A DNA stretch of 64,000 nucleotides from the NCBI RefSeq assembly GCF_030244015.1, contig NZ_JASSYX010000004.1, positions 620,001-684,000 of the forward strand. The letters are read 5' to 3'. The notes under the pieces were generated by a model. It saw only the letters and a list, made by a program, of their open reading frames with translations. It had not been told where the DNA came from and ran no database searches. Source of the DNA: Pedobacter ginsengisoli (GTDB lineage Bacteria > Bacteroidota > Bacteroidia > Sphingobacteriales > Sphingobacteriaceae). The position numbers were made by a program, and so were the translations under genes. Below are positions 8,244-17,844 of the stretch, piece after piece; within the stretch, counting starts at the first letter, position 1; the number at the start of each line of letters is the position of its first letter.

Positions 8244-8296
8244 TGACGATAAGGAGACTGGGATTTCTTAATCTTTTCCTAATCTCCTTATCGTCA
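8244..8296. terminator. Perfect 14-bp palindrome between convergent genes
   Basis: TGACGATAAGGAGA (8244-8257) and TCTCCTTATCGTCA (8283-8296) are exact reverse complements separated by 25 bases. The left arm starts 4 bases after the plus-strand stop at 8240, while the right arm lies inside the last codons of the minus-strand gene ending at 8268. It can serve both directions as a transcript-end hairpin, although no long T-run follows either arm. Confidence 0.6.
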
Positions 8297-8912
8297 TATT
8301 TCTAAACTCGCCCGGAGAGTTGCTGCCTGTCCAAAACCCGATCTTTCCGGACTTGTGGCTGCTTAAGGATTTCACCTGGAGGCAGGGTTTGTCTTCACCA
8401 TTCACATACACAGTGACATTACCATCTGCAAATGCCAGCCTGACCTTAAACCAATCATCCGGATTCAGCGAAACATTCAACGGCTGCTCATATTTCAGCG
8501 GATATTGCTCCCTCAGTTTAGGCCAGTCATGGTCCGGCAGGCTAATGTACTGCACCGCATGCCTGACCCGATCCGGGTCCGCAGCCCGGAAATTAAATGG
8601 CCGGAAATAAACGGCTTCGTAAGTACTATCGTTCTGGCCATGAAACGCGATGCCCAGGAAACTGCGCTGGTGCATATCCCTGCCCTTCAGTTCCACCTCA
8701 ATTTCCGCATTCGCCGCCGGCTTCAATCTTAACCATGCACCCCCGGCACCAGGACCTTCATTTACCGTTAACGTCGTCCCGTCTTCGGGCAGGGTCACAT
8801 TCCGGTTAAAGATTCGCGATATCTTTTCTACGTTCACCTTAATGGCCTTTTGCGCCTGTAGTGTGTTGCTGACCATAAGCGCCATCAGCAAAATAATTAC
8901 TCTAAATTTCAT
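8268..8912 (-). CDS. Secreted DUF1080-like (concanavalin-fold) protein
   Basis: The 214-residue product has a signal peptide (MKFRVIILLMALMVSNTLQA, then QKA) and one beta-sandwich domain. Features such as SFLGIAFHGQNDSTYEAVYFRPFNF, DDWFKVRLAF, VTVYVNGEDKPCLQV and GKIGFWTGSNSPGEFRNM match the 3-keto-disaccharide hydrolase/DUF1080 and LamG-like fold seen in polysaccharide-degrading Bacteroidota. The catalytic activity cannot be assigned from sequence alone, and many relatives simply bind sugars. It is convergent with the glutaminase-like gene, and its last codons form half of the palindrome at 8244-8296. Confidence 0.7.
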   Translation of the reverse strand: MKFRVIILLMALMVSNTLQAQKAIKVNVEKISRIFNRNVTLPEDGTTLTVNEGPGAGGAWLRLKPAANAEIEVELKGRDMHQRSFLGIAFHGQNDSTYEAVYFRPFNFRAADPDRVRHAVQYISLPDHDWPKLREQYPLKYEQPLNVSLNPDDWFKVRLAFADGNVTVYVNGEDKPCLQVKSLSSHKSGKIGFWTGSNSPGEFRNMTIRRLGKD

Positions 8913-9330
8913 GTCTGTACATTTTTTAGCGAGCCAGCCAAAATGATGCCGCTACATAAAAATATCCTCTAAAGCTTAAATTACAACCATTACGCAAAAC
9001 GAAATGAACGAAAACGTCCGAACCCGAACAGTGCGGAACAAAACCGGACACCAAACACCACAACTCGGGATATTCCAGTCCTTCAACTCCCTTGACGCAC
9101 CAGCATAGTTACGCAATACCGTCCTCCACATTCTTCCGGGTCTCTCGCGCACCTTCTGCGGTTAAAAGTACCTCTAACCGCAGAAGCTATGCCCGGTAAC
9201 CGCAGGAAGTTCGCAGGAAGCCGCTTCCAGGCGCAGACCATCAGGCAACCTTTTTCCCTGATCCTTCGTACTAGTAATTAGTTGCGCAAACTATTAATCC
9301 CTGTTATCTAAAAACTTAAAGACAAAAACT
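8913..9330. other. 418-base intergenic region with one strong inverted repeat
   Basis: No convincing gene is visible; a 34-codon ATG frame beginning at 9004 has no family features. The only structure is CTTCTGCGGTT (9153-9163) and AACCGCAGAAG (9176-9186), an exact 11-bp inverted repeat with a 12-base loop, followed by two further CCGCAG-like copies up to about 9222. It could be an operator or 5' leader hairpin for the downstream lipoprotein gene. No consensus Bacteroidota promoter was found in front of 9331. Confidence 0.5.
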
Positions 9331-10182
9331 ATGTCAATTTATGTAAAAAAAAACTTGCTGGCCCTGCTATGCCTGGGCCTCATGTGTGCTGTTTCCTGTA
9401 AAAAGGATAAGCCAAAAGAAGAAGAACCAGTACAGAAAAAAGGAATCCAGCTTGCCACTGATGCTAAGTTTGGAACGGTCCTGACTGATAGCGCAGGCCG
9501 TACCCTGTATATGTTTGCAACCGACGTGGCCGGCACACCGTTATGCTCCGGCGGATGCGAAACCATCTGGCCGCTCTACTATTCTTCCAGTATGAGTACC
9601 GATCTTAACCTGAATGCCGCGGAAGTGGGTGTCGTAATCCGTGCGGATGGAAGGAAACAAAGCACTTACAAGGGTTATCCATTATACTACTATAAAGACG
9701 ATCTTGCTGCCGGACAGATCAACGGCGACGGGGTAGCCGGAATCTGGTTTGTAGGTAAACCTGACTATTCACTGATGCTCGCCAATGCACAGCTGGTGGG
9801 TGCAGATACCAAACTATATACCAGTGCTTATGTTGAAGGCGCAGGCAACACCAGGTATTTCACGGATTCCAAAGGCAGAACCTTGTATGCATTCTCTCCG
9901 GACAAGGACAAGGTCAACACCTTTACCAAGCCCGACCTTAGCAACAATGCCGTGTGGCCGATCTATGAAGAAACACTAAAAAATGTTCCTTCTGTGATGG
10001 CCAAAGCTGATTTCAGCAGCATTACTGTATTTGGTAAAACGCAAATGACCTACAAAGGCTGGCCGCTTTATTATTTCAACCAGGACAATGCAAGGGGTGT
10101 CAATAAAGGCGTAAGCATAGGCCCGGCGCCTGGTTATTGGCCCGTATTAATGCTGACTTCTCCAGTCGCGCCGGCACCATAA
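9331..10182 (+). CDS. Lipoprotein with two secreted Yx(F/W/Y)xxD-type repeats (COG4315)
   Basis: The 283-residue protein starts with a lipoprotein signal peptide ending in AVSC followed by charged KKDKPKEEE. The rest holds two copies of the PF03640-type unit: RTLYMFATD with YPLYYYKDD in the first half and RTLYAFSPD with WPLYYFNQD in the second, each with a cysteine- or tryptophan-containing link (GGCETIWPLY, NAVWPIY). The family is widespread and of unknown biochemical role. The leader's charged spacer suggests anchoring in an outer or inner membrane facing the periplasm. It stands alone before the amidohydrolase genes, with a 90-base gap. Confidence 0.8.
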   Translation: MSIYVKKNLLALLCLGLMCAVSCKKDKPKEEEPVQKKGIQLATDAKFGTVLTDSAGRTLYMFATDVAGTPLCSGGCETIWPLYYSSSMSTDLNLNAAEVGVVIRADGRKQSTYKGYPLYYYKDDLAAGQINGDGVAGIWFVGKPDYSLMLANAQLVGADTKLYTSAYVEGAGNTRYFTDSKGRTLYAFSPDKDKVNTFTKPDLSNNAVWPIYEETLKNVPSVMAKADFSSITVFGKTQMTYKGWPLYYFNQDNARGVNKGVSIGPAPGYWPVLMLTSPVAPAP

Positions 10183-10272
10183 TTGATTTATCAGGAATTT
10201 CGCGTAAAAAACAAGTTATAATCCAGTCTAATCAGTTTTTTATAATAAATTTAGGGCATTAACCCCACCTTT

Positions 10273-12996
10273 ATGAAGAAAGTGCTGATTAGCCTGGCTT
10301 TGATTTTTTCCACAACGTATTTATTCGCACAGCAAACCTATCCGGTCAACGGTTCTTATGACATCAGACAGGGAACTTATGCGTTTACCAATGCGACGAT
10401 TGTGGTTAATGCAGCCCAGACCATTCCCAATGGAACATTATTGATCAAAGGCCAGGTCATACAGGCCGTGGGCACGGGCCTCAGGATTCCAAAAGGCTAT
10501 GTGATCGTAGACCTGAAAGGTAAATTCATCTATCCCTCGCTGATAGATGCTTTTACAGATTATGGCCTGCCGGAAGTCGCCAGAACCATAGGCGGTGCCC
10601 GTCAGTCGATTTTTACTTCTACCAAAAAAGGTGCTTACGGATGGAATGAAGCCATAAGGCCGGAAACTCATGCCAATGCGATATTTGCCGCTGACAGTAA
10701 GAAAGCAGATGAGCTGCGCAAAGCAGGGTTTGGCAGTGTAAATGCGGTCAACCGCGATGGCATTGCACGCGGGACTTCAACCGCAGTAACGCTCAGTGAC
10801 GATAAAGAAAACAACACCATACTAAAGGCGGAATCGGCGGCCAATTATTCTTTCAATAAGGGAACTTCACAAAACGATTATCCTACTTCCTTAATGGGTT
10901 CCATTGCCCTGCTCCGCCAGACTTATTACGATTCACAATGGTATGGCAAGCAAAAGGAAGAGTACAATATCTCTCTTGAGGAATTTAACAAGCAGCAGAA
11001 CATTCCGCAGATCTTTGAGGCCGATGGCTGGCAAAATGTCCTGCGCGCAGATAAGATCGCCAAAGAATTTGGCAAACAGTACATCATCAAATCCGGTGGC
11101 GATGAGTATCAGCGAATAGACGCTGTAAAAGCTACAGGTGCCAGTCTTATTGTGCCGCTGACCTTCATCAAAGCCTATGACGCCGAGGACAGCACCGAGA
11201 GCCGGAGCATTACACTGGCCCAGATGAAAGCCTGGGAAATGGCCCCGGCTAATCCTGCTGCATTGGAAAAAGCGGGGATCAGGTTTGCTTTGACCACCCA
11301 TGGGCTGGAAAATGTTAAAGATTTTTGGGCCAGCCTTGTTCTGGCCATCGACAACGGATTGAGCCAGGAACAAGCGCTGCGCTCACTCACAGAAATTCCT
11401 GCGGCCATGATCGGCATCACTGACAAAGCAGGAACACTGGAAAAAGGCAAACTGGCCAATTTTATTATCACTTCCGACAGCCTTTTTAAGAAAACAAATG
11501 TCATTGAGGAAAACTGGGTACAGGGCAAACGCCATATCTTGTTTAAAAAGGACGACAAAGAGAAAAAGGATAGTCTCAATAAGCTAAGCAGCCGTACAGA
11601 GCCTGGAAAACAGCTTGGCGCACTGATCTTCCCTTTTACGGCTTTCGGAAACAGTACCCCGCTAAAACAGGAAACAGTACTGCTGAAAAATGCCACAGTA
11701 TGGACCAATGAGAAAGAAGGAATCCTCCAAAATGCAGATGTATTGCTGGAAAACGGCAAGATCAGGGCAGTGGGCAAAAATCTTTCTTCAGCAGGGGCAA
11801 AAGTGATCGACGCTACAGGTAAGCACATTACGCCCGGCATCATTGACGAGCATTCGCACATTGCCGGAACAGGCGGCATCAATGAAGGTGCACAAGCCTC
11901 TTCAGCCGAGGTACGGATCGGCGATGTGATCAATTCTGAGGATGTCAACATTTATCGTCAGCTGGCGGGCGGGGTCACCACTTCCCAGATCCTCCATGGC
12001 TCTGCAAATCCGGTCGGCGGGCAGTCCCAGCTGATCAAACTGCGCTGGGGCAGGCTTCCTGAAGAGCTAAAATTCGAAGGCGCTGATGGCTTTATCAAAT
12101 TTGCCCTTGGCGAGAACGTCAAGCAGAGTAATTTCGGTACAGGAGCCCGTTTTCCGGTAACCAGGATGGGCGTAGAGCAGACTTTTGTCGATAATTTTAC
12201 CAGGGCCAAAGAATACAAAGCAGCAATGGCCAAAAAGGGAAATACAGTGCGCCGTGATCTGGAACTGGATGCCATAGTCGAAATCCTTGACAATAAACGC
12301 TTCATCACCTGCCACTCTTATGTGCAGTCCGAGATCAATATGCTGATCAAAGTGGCAGACAGCCTGGGCTTTAAGATCAATACTTTTACCCATATTTTGG
12401 AAGGATACAAAGTGGCCGACAAAATGAAGGCACATGGCATTGCCGCCTCCACGTTTTCGGACTGGTGGGCCTACAAAATGGAAGTCGCAGAAGCCATTCC
12501 TTACAACGGAAAGATTATGCACAATGTAGGCATTACGACAGCCTTTAACTCAGATGATGCGGAAATGGCGCGACGGCTAAACCAGGAGGCCGGAAAAGCG
12601 GTGCTGTACGGTGGCGTTCCGGAAGAAGAAGCATTTAAATTTGTGACGCTTAACCCTGCCAAGATGCTGCACATAGACAACAAGGTGGGCAGTCTGAAGG
12701 CTGGCAAAGATGCTGATGTCGTAATCTGGTCAGACAACCCGCTTTCTATTTACGCCAGGGCGGAAAAGACATTTGTAGATGGGATTGCCTACTGGGATAT
12801 GGAGCGTGATGCACAGATCCGCACTGAACAGAAGGCCGAACGTGCCCGTCTGATCCAAAAGATGAAGGACAGCAAAGCCAAAGGCGGCAAAACCCAGCGT
12901 CCGCAAAACGACGCACCAAAATTATACGACTGCGAAACTTTAGAAGATTATTCTCTTGAACTTAACGAACTGGAAAGGAGCCACGCTCATGAATAG
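10273..12996 (+). CDS. Secreted tandem amidohydrolase, one module with metal site
   Basis: The 907-residue product has a signal peptide (to about LFAQ) and two amidohydrolase-superfamily modules. The first (about 28-430) keeps the shape (KGKFIYPSLIDAF, GTLEKGKLANFIITSD) but lacks the HxH pair: the place reads DAFTDYG. The second (about 465-880) has HSH in GIIDEHSHI, His in CHSY and FTHI and Asp in FNSDDAEM, as in imidazolonepropionase-like or prolidase-like enzymes. The C terminus is lysine-rich. Its stop overlaps the next gene's start by 8 bases, so the two are translationally coupled. The substrate is unknown. Confidence 0.85.
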   Translation: MKKVLISLALIFSTTYLFAQQTYPVNGSYDIRQGTYAFTNATIVVNAAQTIPNGTLLIKGQVIQAVGTGLRIPKGYVIVDLKGKFIYPSLIDAFTDYGLPEVARTIGGARQSIFTSTKKGAYGWNEAIRPETHANAIFAADSKKADELRKAGFGSVNAVNRDGIARGTSTAVTLSDDKENNTILKAESAANYSFNKGTSQNDYPTSLMGSIALLRQTYYDSQWYGKQKEEYNISLEEFNKQQNIPQIFEADGWQNVLRADKIAKEFGKQYIIKSGGDEYQRIDAVKATGASLIVPLTFIKAYDAEDSTESRSITLAQMKAWEMAPANPAALEKAGIRFALTTHGLENVKDFWASLVLAIDNGLSQEQALRSLTEIPAAMIGITDKAGTLEKGKLANFIITSDSLFKKTNVIEENWVQGKRHILFKKDDKEKKDSLNKLSSRTEPGKQLGALIFPFTAFGNSTPLKQETVLLKNATVWTNEKEGILQNADVLLENGKIRAVGKNLSSAGAKVIDATGKHITPGIIDEHSHIAGTGGINEGAQASSAEVRIGDVINSEDVNIYRQLAGGVTTSQILHGSANPVGGQSQLIKLRWGRLPEELKFEGADGFIKFALGENVKQSNFGTGARFPVTRMGVEQTFVDNFTRAKEYKAAMAKKGNTVRRDLELDAIVEILDNKRFITCHSYVQSEINMLIKVADSLGFKINTFTHILEGYKVADKMKAHGIAASTFSDWWAYKMEVAEAIPYNGKIMHNVGITTAFNSDDAEMARRLNQEAGKAVLYGGVPEEEAFKFVTLNPAKMLHIDNKVGSLKAGKDADVVIWSDNPLSIYARAEKTFVDGIAYWDMERDAQIRTEQKAERARLIQKMKDSKAKGGKTQRPQNDAPKLYDCETLEDYSLELNELERSHAHE

Positions 12997-14290
12997 ATCC
13001 ATATCAACCCTGCTCATCTCTTTTATAGGGCTGAGCGCTTTTGCACAGGCCAATATTTCTCCCGCGAGGAAGCAGGACAAAAGAGTGATCATCATGGGCG
13101 CTAAATTGCACATTGGCAACGGGCAGGTCATCGACAATGGCTATCTCATCTTTGACAAGGGGAAGATCACCGGTGTTGGTGATGCGACCCTGGCAAAACT
13201 GAACCTGACCGATGCTACCATGATCAATGCCAACGGCAAACATGTGTATCCCGGTTTTATTGCGCCAATTACAAATCTGGGTTTAATCGAATACAGCTCA
13301 GTAAAAGCAACACTGGACCATACCGAGATTGGCGACTTAAATCCCAACGTCAGGGCTTTGATTGCTTACAATACAGATTCCAAAGTACCGGCAACACTGA
13401 GAAGTAACGGGGTATTGATGGCCCAGATCACCCCTGAAGGCGGCATGCTGTCCGGCAGTTCCTCTGTGGTACAGCTCGATGCCTGGAACTGGGAAGATGC
13501 GGCGATCCTGAAAGACGATGCCCAGCACATGAACTGGCCGGTTACCCCGGTATTCAGAAGCGGAAGCGGCAGGACAGCCCCTACCCAAGCCACATTGAAA
13601 GAGCGGACACAAAAACAGGTAGATATCCTGGACCAATTTTTCGCGGAGGCTAAAGCCTATGCAGAAACCGAAAAGCCGGAAGTGATCAATACCCGTCTGG
13701 CGGCGATGAAACACCTGTTTGACGGAACACAAAAGTTGTTCATTTCCGCTGACAGCGAAAGGGATATTATCGCAGCTGTAAAATTTGCGAAGAAATATGG
13801 AATAACCCCCATCTTGGTGGGAGGGGACGAAGCCCATTTGGTCATTCCCTTCTTAAAAGAAAACAACATTACGGTGGTGGTCAAAGAACCACACTCCCTG
13901 CCAAATTCTACCGATGATGATGTGAATATGCCGTATAAGAATGCGGGAATACTTGCCAATGCAGGCGTCGATGTGGTGATGAGCATGCACAGCTACTGGC
14001 AGCTGAGAAATCTGCCTTTTATGGCAGGAACGGTATCGGCATGGGGCCTTGACAAAGAAAAAGCATTGCAGATCATTACACTCAACACTGCGAAGGCTCT
14101 GGGTATTGAGAAAACTGCCGGAAGTCTGGAAACAGGAAAAGATGCGACTTTGTTCATTTCCACAGGTGATGCGCTCGACATGAAAACAAACAGGGTAGAA
14201 CAGGCTTTTATACAGGGCCGGGACATTAACCTGGACAACCTGCACAAGCAGCTGGACAAGAAATTCAGTGCAAAATACAGCTCGCAGTAA
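12989..14290 (+). CDS. Secreted amidohydrolase-like protein with degenerate metal site
   Basis: The ATG at 12989 overlaps the upstream stop (ATGAATAG) and gives a proper signal peptide (MNRSISTLLISFIGLSAFAQ); an earlier in-frame ATG would only add residues ahead of it. The 433-residue chain follows the amidohydrolase fold, with GKHVYPGFIAP, GMLSGSSSVVQ, DVVMSMHSYWQ and GSLETGKDATLF. The HxH metal pair is absent (IAPITNLG), so catalysis is doubtful. It probably forms a complex with the tandem protein upstream. Together the pair carries three amidohydrolase folds, only one with a full set of metal ligands. Confidence 0.82.
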   Translation: MNRSISTLLISFIGLSAFAQANISPARKQDKRVIIMGAKLHIGNGQVIDNGYLIFDKGKITGVGDATLAKLNLTDATMINANGKHVYPGFIAPITNLGLIEYSSVKATLDHTEIGDLNPNVRALIAYNTDSKVPATLRSNGVLMAQITPEGGMLSGSSSVVQLDAWNWEDAAILKDDAQHMNWPVTPVFRSGSGRTAPTQATLKERTQKQVDILDQFFAEAKAYAETEKPEVINTRLAAMKHLFDGTQKLFISADSERDIIAAVKFAKKYGITPILVGGDEAHLVIPFLKENNITVVVKEPHSLPNSTDDDVNMPYKNAGILANAGVDVVMSMHSYWQLRNLPFMAGTVSAWGLDKEKALQIITLNTAKALGIEKTAGSLETGKDATLFISTGDALDMKTNRVEQAFIQGRDINLDNLHKQLDKKFSAKYSSQ

Positions 14291-14388
14291 CCGGACAGAA
14301 CTGGCAGTATTTCTTAATATAACCGTGTTTTTCCGCTAACATAGCAGTTATACCTTCGTCGTTGATTTAATCAAAATAACTTTAATCA

Positions 14389-17300
14389 ATGATGAAACGA
14401 TTACTATGTACAGCTTTAATGCTGATTTTATGTTCTCTTGCTAAAAATGACCTGCTGGCACAGACAACCCAGGCATCCATTTCCGGGATCATCCTGGACG
14501 AACAGAACAAACCTGTTCCGGGAGTTTCGGTTTCTGTTAAAAACGAATCAACTGGTTTTACAACCAGGACGAACACCAATAACCAGGGAGAATATACCTT
14601 TAAAGAGCTGCCTTTAGGTGGCCCTTATACAGTAAAAGCAACCTATACCGGATTGGGAGAACAAATTTTGTCGGGCTATATACTGAACCAGGGTGACCTG
14701 GTCAAAGCCAACGTAAAGATGCAGACTGCAGCGCAGACCCTCCAGGCGGTCGAGATCAATGGTAACGGACTAAGAAATAAGGTCCAGCAGTTTGGTGCAT
14801 CGACAGAGATCTCTGCAAAAACCATGAACCAGCTTCCGGTTAACGGACGTAACTTCTCCTCGCTGATGGACTTGTCACCATTGAGCCGGGGTGGCGGTAT
14901 TTCCGGACAGCTGGGTTCTTCAACCAATTACACCATTGATGGTATGAATGCCAAAAACCCGACCTCCGCCGGAAGTACGACCAGCAGAAGCGGCGCCCCT
15001 TACTCCATTTCTATCGAAGCGGTTAGAGAATTTAAGGTGGTGACCAATCAGTATGATGTTACTTTTGGACGTGCAGGTGGTGGTACCATTAGTGCGGTAA
15101 CCAAATCGGGCACCAACAAGATCAGTGGAAGCGCATTCAGTTATGGCCGCGCCGACTGGCTGGCCAGTCCTTACGACATCCGGGGAAACAAACGCAATAA
15201 CGATTTCTCTACTTATCAGTATGGATTTACTTTAGGCGGTCCGATCATTAAAGACAAACTTCATTATTTTATAGGCTGGGACCACCAGCGTGATGCCCGC
15301 CCGCTGATCATCGCGGACATTAACAACGCGGAAGATGAAGCGCGTTTTAACATTACCAACAGCACACTGAACACCTTCCAGAGCATCGCCCAAAATAAAT
15401 ATGGTGTTGCCCGGTCAGAACAGTTCGGTTCTTTTGACAAGAAACGTGGTTCTGACGCTGCGTTTGCACGTATAGACTGGCAGATTGACGAGAAAAATTT
15501 GCTGACCATCCGTGATAACTATACCAATGACAGGAACCCTCTGGGCCTGGCCGATAACACAGCCATCAATTTCTATGAAAGCTATGGCAATGATAAAAAC
15601 GTCGACAATAGTTTACTGGCAACTTTACGGAGTACCATCAGCAGTAAGATCACTAATGAACTGAAGGTTCAGCATTTGTATACTTTCCAGGCGAGCACCC
15701 AAAATGATCAATTGGATTTCGCAATCCCAAGAGCGGTAGTTGGCAACGTAACTTCTGTCCTGACTGACGGGACTACTAAGTCTACAGCTATTCAGATCGG
15801 TGGCCACCGTTTTGCACAGGAAGGCTTTACCAACAATGTTTTCCAGGTGATTGATAATTTTTATTACAACACGGATAAGGCCAAATATACTTTTGGTGCC
15901 GACCTCATGTATACGGACGCTACTTCATTGTACGGCAGTGAGGTGAACGGACGTTTTGAATACACCAACAGCGGAGCAGACGCTACTGCACAAACTTCGC
16001 TTCAAAACTTTGAAAACCTGATCCCTAACCGCTTTTACCGTGAGGTGCCACTGGTCTCAGATCCAACTGTAAAAGCTGGTATATGGAATGCTGCGATATA
16101 CGGACAAATGCAGACTAAACTGGCTTTTGGCCTTGATTTTACGGGCGGCCTGCGTTTAGACTACAGCAAGTATCCGACTTCTCCATTCAACGAAACGTTA
16201 TTCAATGCCATTGGCGTAAGGACAGATCATGAACTTTCGCAGTTCCTGATCCAGCCACGTGTTCAGTTCAACTGGGATATAGAAGAAAAACATACAGACT
16301 TCATACGTCTGGGTGCCGGTATATTTGGCTCTGATGTGAACAACTACGTGACCATCAATAACCTGACCTTTGACGGTAAACACCTGGCTACCGTTGACGT
16401 TTTTGGTGCCGATGTGCCGAAACCTGATTTTCCGGGTTACAGAAACGGAACGGTAGCTACTCCACAACTGAGTAATTTTCAGGTACCGACCATCAATACC
16501 TATGCAGAGGATGCGCAGATTCCTGTAGTCTATAAAGCCAATCTTTCTTATTCCAAACTGATCAATGAGAAGCTGAAAGTGGGGATAACGGGTTATGCTA
16601 CTCTGGGTCGCCACAACTATATGTATGTGGATAGAAACATGGCGGCAAATCCTTTTTTTACTTTAGCCAATGAAGGTAACCGGGGTGTATTTGTTCCTTC
16701 CATTCCGGGCAATGGTGCAGCCGACTGGAAAACGGGAAGACTGACCAATCAGTTTGGCAGGGTGCTGGAATTAAACAGCAAGGGTAAGGTGAACCAGTTT
16801 GCTGTAGTCGTTGACGCGACCTGGCAGTACTTTAAGGATGGACAGATCAGTGCCAGCTATACTTTAAACGACACGAAGGACAATACCTCATTCAATGGCA
16901 ACGTAGCCAACTCTGCTACACTGTCCCTGCTGGTCAAAGATGACCCGAGAGACCTCAGCAAGATGAGCTATTCGGACAATCATTTTCGCCATAAAGTGGT
17001 CATCTATGGTACACTTCCTACCTTCTGGGGTGTTACGGCAGGGGTTCGGTACTCAGGCATCGGCGGCACACGTTACAGCCTGACTTCAGGCGGCAACAAC
17101 AACGGTGACTTCGTTACTACAAACGACCTTGCCTTTATCTTTGACCGAAATAATGCAAGTGTACCGGTCAATGTGCGTACTGGTTTACAGGCCCTGCTGG
17201 ATAACCCGATCGCCAGTCAGAGCATTAAAGATTATATTCTTAAATATGAAGGTCAGATTGCTGAGCGCAACGGTGGTGTGAATCGCTTCTTTGGCGTGGT

Positions 17301-17589
17301 AGACCTCCGTATTGCCAAAAAGATCAAATTCAGAGGGACACATAGCGTGGAGATTTCGGCGGATGTATTCAACGTAGCTAACCTGATCAAGAAAACCTGG
17401 GGCGTAAATGAAAGTCTGGGGAACCAGGCCTTATATGCGCTTGGTATCCCAAAAAGCGGGACGACTGCTGCTGTTCCAAATTTTGATACCACTAATAAAG
17501 TATTTAATTATCGGGTAAACAACTCCGGGGTGGTCAATCCTTCAGGCAACCCATACCAGTTCCAGATCGGGGCACGCTACGGATTCTAG
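14389..17589 (+). CDS. TonB-dependent receptor with carboxypeptidase-regulatory-like domain
   Basis: The 1066-residue outer-membrane protein has a signal peptide (to about LLAQ), a CarboxypepD_reg-like domain (about 27-110: ISGIILDEQNKPVPGVSVSV), a plug domain (about 115-235: LPVNGRNFSSLMDL, YTIDGMNAKNP, REFKVVTNQYDVTFG, GGGTISAVTKSGTN) and a long beta-barrel ending in the aromatic RYGF typical of barrel C termini. This is the Oar-like branch. There is no SusD partner next to it, so a peptide or other non-glycan substrate, or an adhesin role, is possible. It follows the amidohydrolase pair after 98 bases and may be expressed separately. Confidence 0.9.
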   Translation: MMKRLLCTALMLILCSLAKNDLLAQTTQASISGIILDEQNKPVPGVSVSVKNESTGFTTRTNTNNQGEYTFKELPLGGPYTVKATYTGLGEQILSGYILNQGDLVKANVKMQTAAQTLQAVEINGNGLRNKVQQFGASTEISAKTMNQLPVNGRNFSSLMDLSPLSRGGGISGQLGSSTNYTIDGMNAKNPTSAGSTTSRSGAPYSISIEAVREFKVVTNQYDVTFGRAGGGTISAVTKSGTNKISGSAFSYGRADWLASPYDIRGNKRNNDFSTYQYGFTLGGPIIKDKLHYFIGWDHQRDARPLIIADINNAEDEARFNITNSTLNTFQSIAQNKYGVARSEQFGSFDKKRGSDAAFARIDWQIDEKNLLTIRDNYTNDRNPLGLADNTAINFYESYGNDKNVDNSLLATLRSTISSKITNELKVQHLYTFQASTQNDQLDFAIPRAVVGNVTSVLTDGTTKSTAIQIGGHRFAQEGFTNNVFQVIDNFYYNTDKAKYTFGADLMYTDATSLYGSEVNGRFEYTNSGADATAQTSLQNFENLIPNRFYREVPLVSDPTVKAGIWNAAIYGQMQTKLAFGLDFTGGLRLDYSKYPTSPFNETLFNAIGVRTDHELSQFLIQPRVQFNWDIEEKHTDFIRLGAGIFGSDVNNYVTINNLTFDGKHLATVDVFGADVPKPDFPGYRNGTVATPQLSNFQVPTINTYAEDAQIPVVYKANLSYSKLINEKLKVGITGYATLGRHNYMYVDRNMAANPFFTLANEGNRGVFVPSIPGNGAADWKTGRLTNQFGRVLELNSKGKVNQFAVVVDATWQYFKDGQISASYTLNDTKDNTSFNGNVANSATLSLLVKDDPRDLSKMSYSDNHFRHKVVIYGTLPTFWGVTAGVRYSGIGGTRYSLTSGGNNNGDFVTTNDLAFIFDRNNASVPVNVRTGLQALLDNPIASQSIKDYILKYEGQIAERNGGVNRFFGVVDLRIAKKIKFRGTHSVEISADVFNVANLIKKTWGVNESLGNQALYALGIPKSGTTAAVPNFDTTNKVFNYRVNNSGVVNPSGNPYQFQIGARYGF

Positions 17590-17642
17590 AAATGATTTAA
17601 ATAGTTGAATTCCCCTTGGTATTCGCTATTTTAAGGAATTAC

Positions 17643-17701
17643 CGTCATTGCGAGGTACGAAGCAATCTCAACATTAGATTGCTTCGTACCTCGCAATGAC
17701 G
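17643..17701. repeat. 26-bp perfect palindrome of dispersed-repeat type
   Basis: Arms 17643-17668 (CGTCATTGCGAGGTACGAAG then CAATCT) and 17676-17701 are exact reverse complements around the 7-base loop CAACATT; a T-run follows on the plus strand. The GTCATTGCGAG...GAAGCAATC motif resembles a short palindromic repeat found scattered through many bacterial genomes, Bacteroidota included. It lies 53 bases after the TonB receptor gene and probably ends its transcript. No second copy is in this window. Confidence 0.8.
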
Positions 17702-17785
17702 TTTTTACTGCCTTTTTACAATTGTTTCCTGAGCCGCTTTAATGAAATGAGATCTGTTCTTCCTGAAAAATAAGAGAAAAAAAAA

Positions 17786-17809
17786 GAGTAATCTCATCCA
17801 AGATTACTC
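17786..17809 (-). terminator. Terminator downstream of the tRNA-like pair
   Basis: GAGTAATCT (17786-17794) and AGATTACTC (17801-17809) form a perfect 9-bp stem with a 6-base loop. On the minus strand the 3' arm is followed by a run of nine T residues, the layout of an intrinsic terminator. It lies 36 bases after the end of the distal tRNA-like gene; the T-run GTTTTT on the other side lets it work in both directions. Confidence 0.75.
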
Positions 17810-17844
17810 GTTTTTAACTAACTTATTATTCATAAAAAAACTGG

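Noticed and set aside
11175..11951. Long minus-strand frame opposite the tandem amidohydrolase
   Set aside because: Antisense shadow of a well-supported gene; repetitive Ser/Leu composition and no motif.
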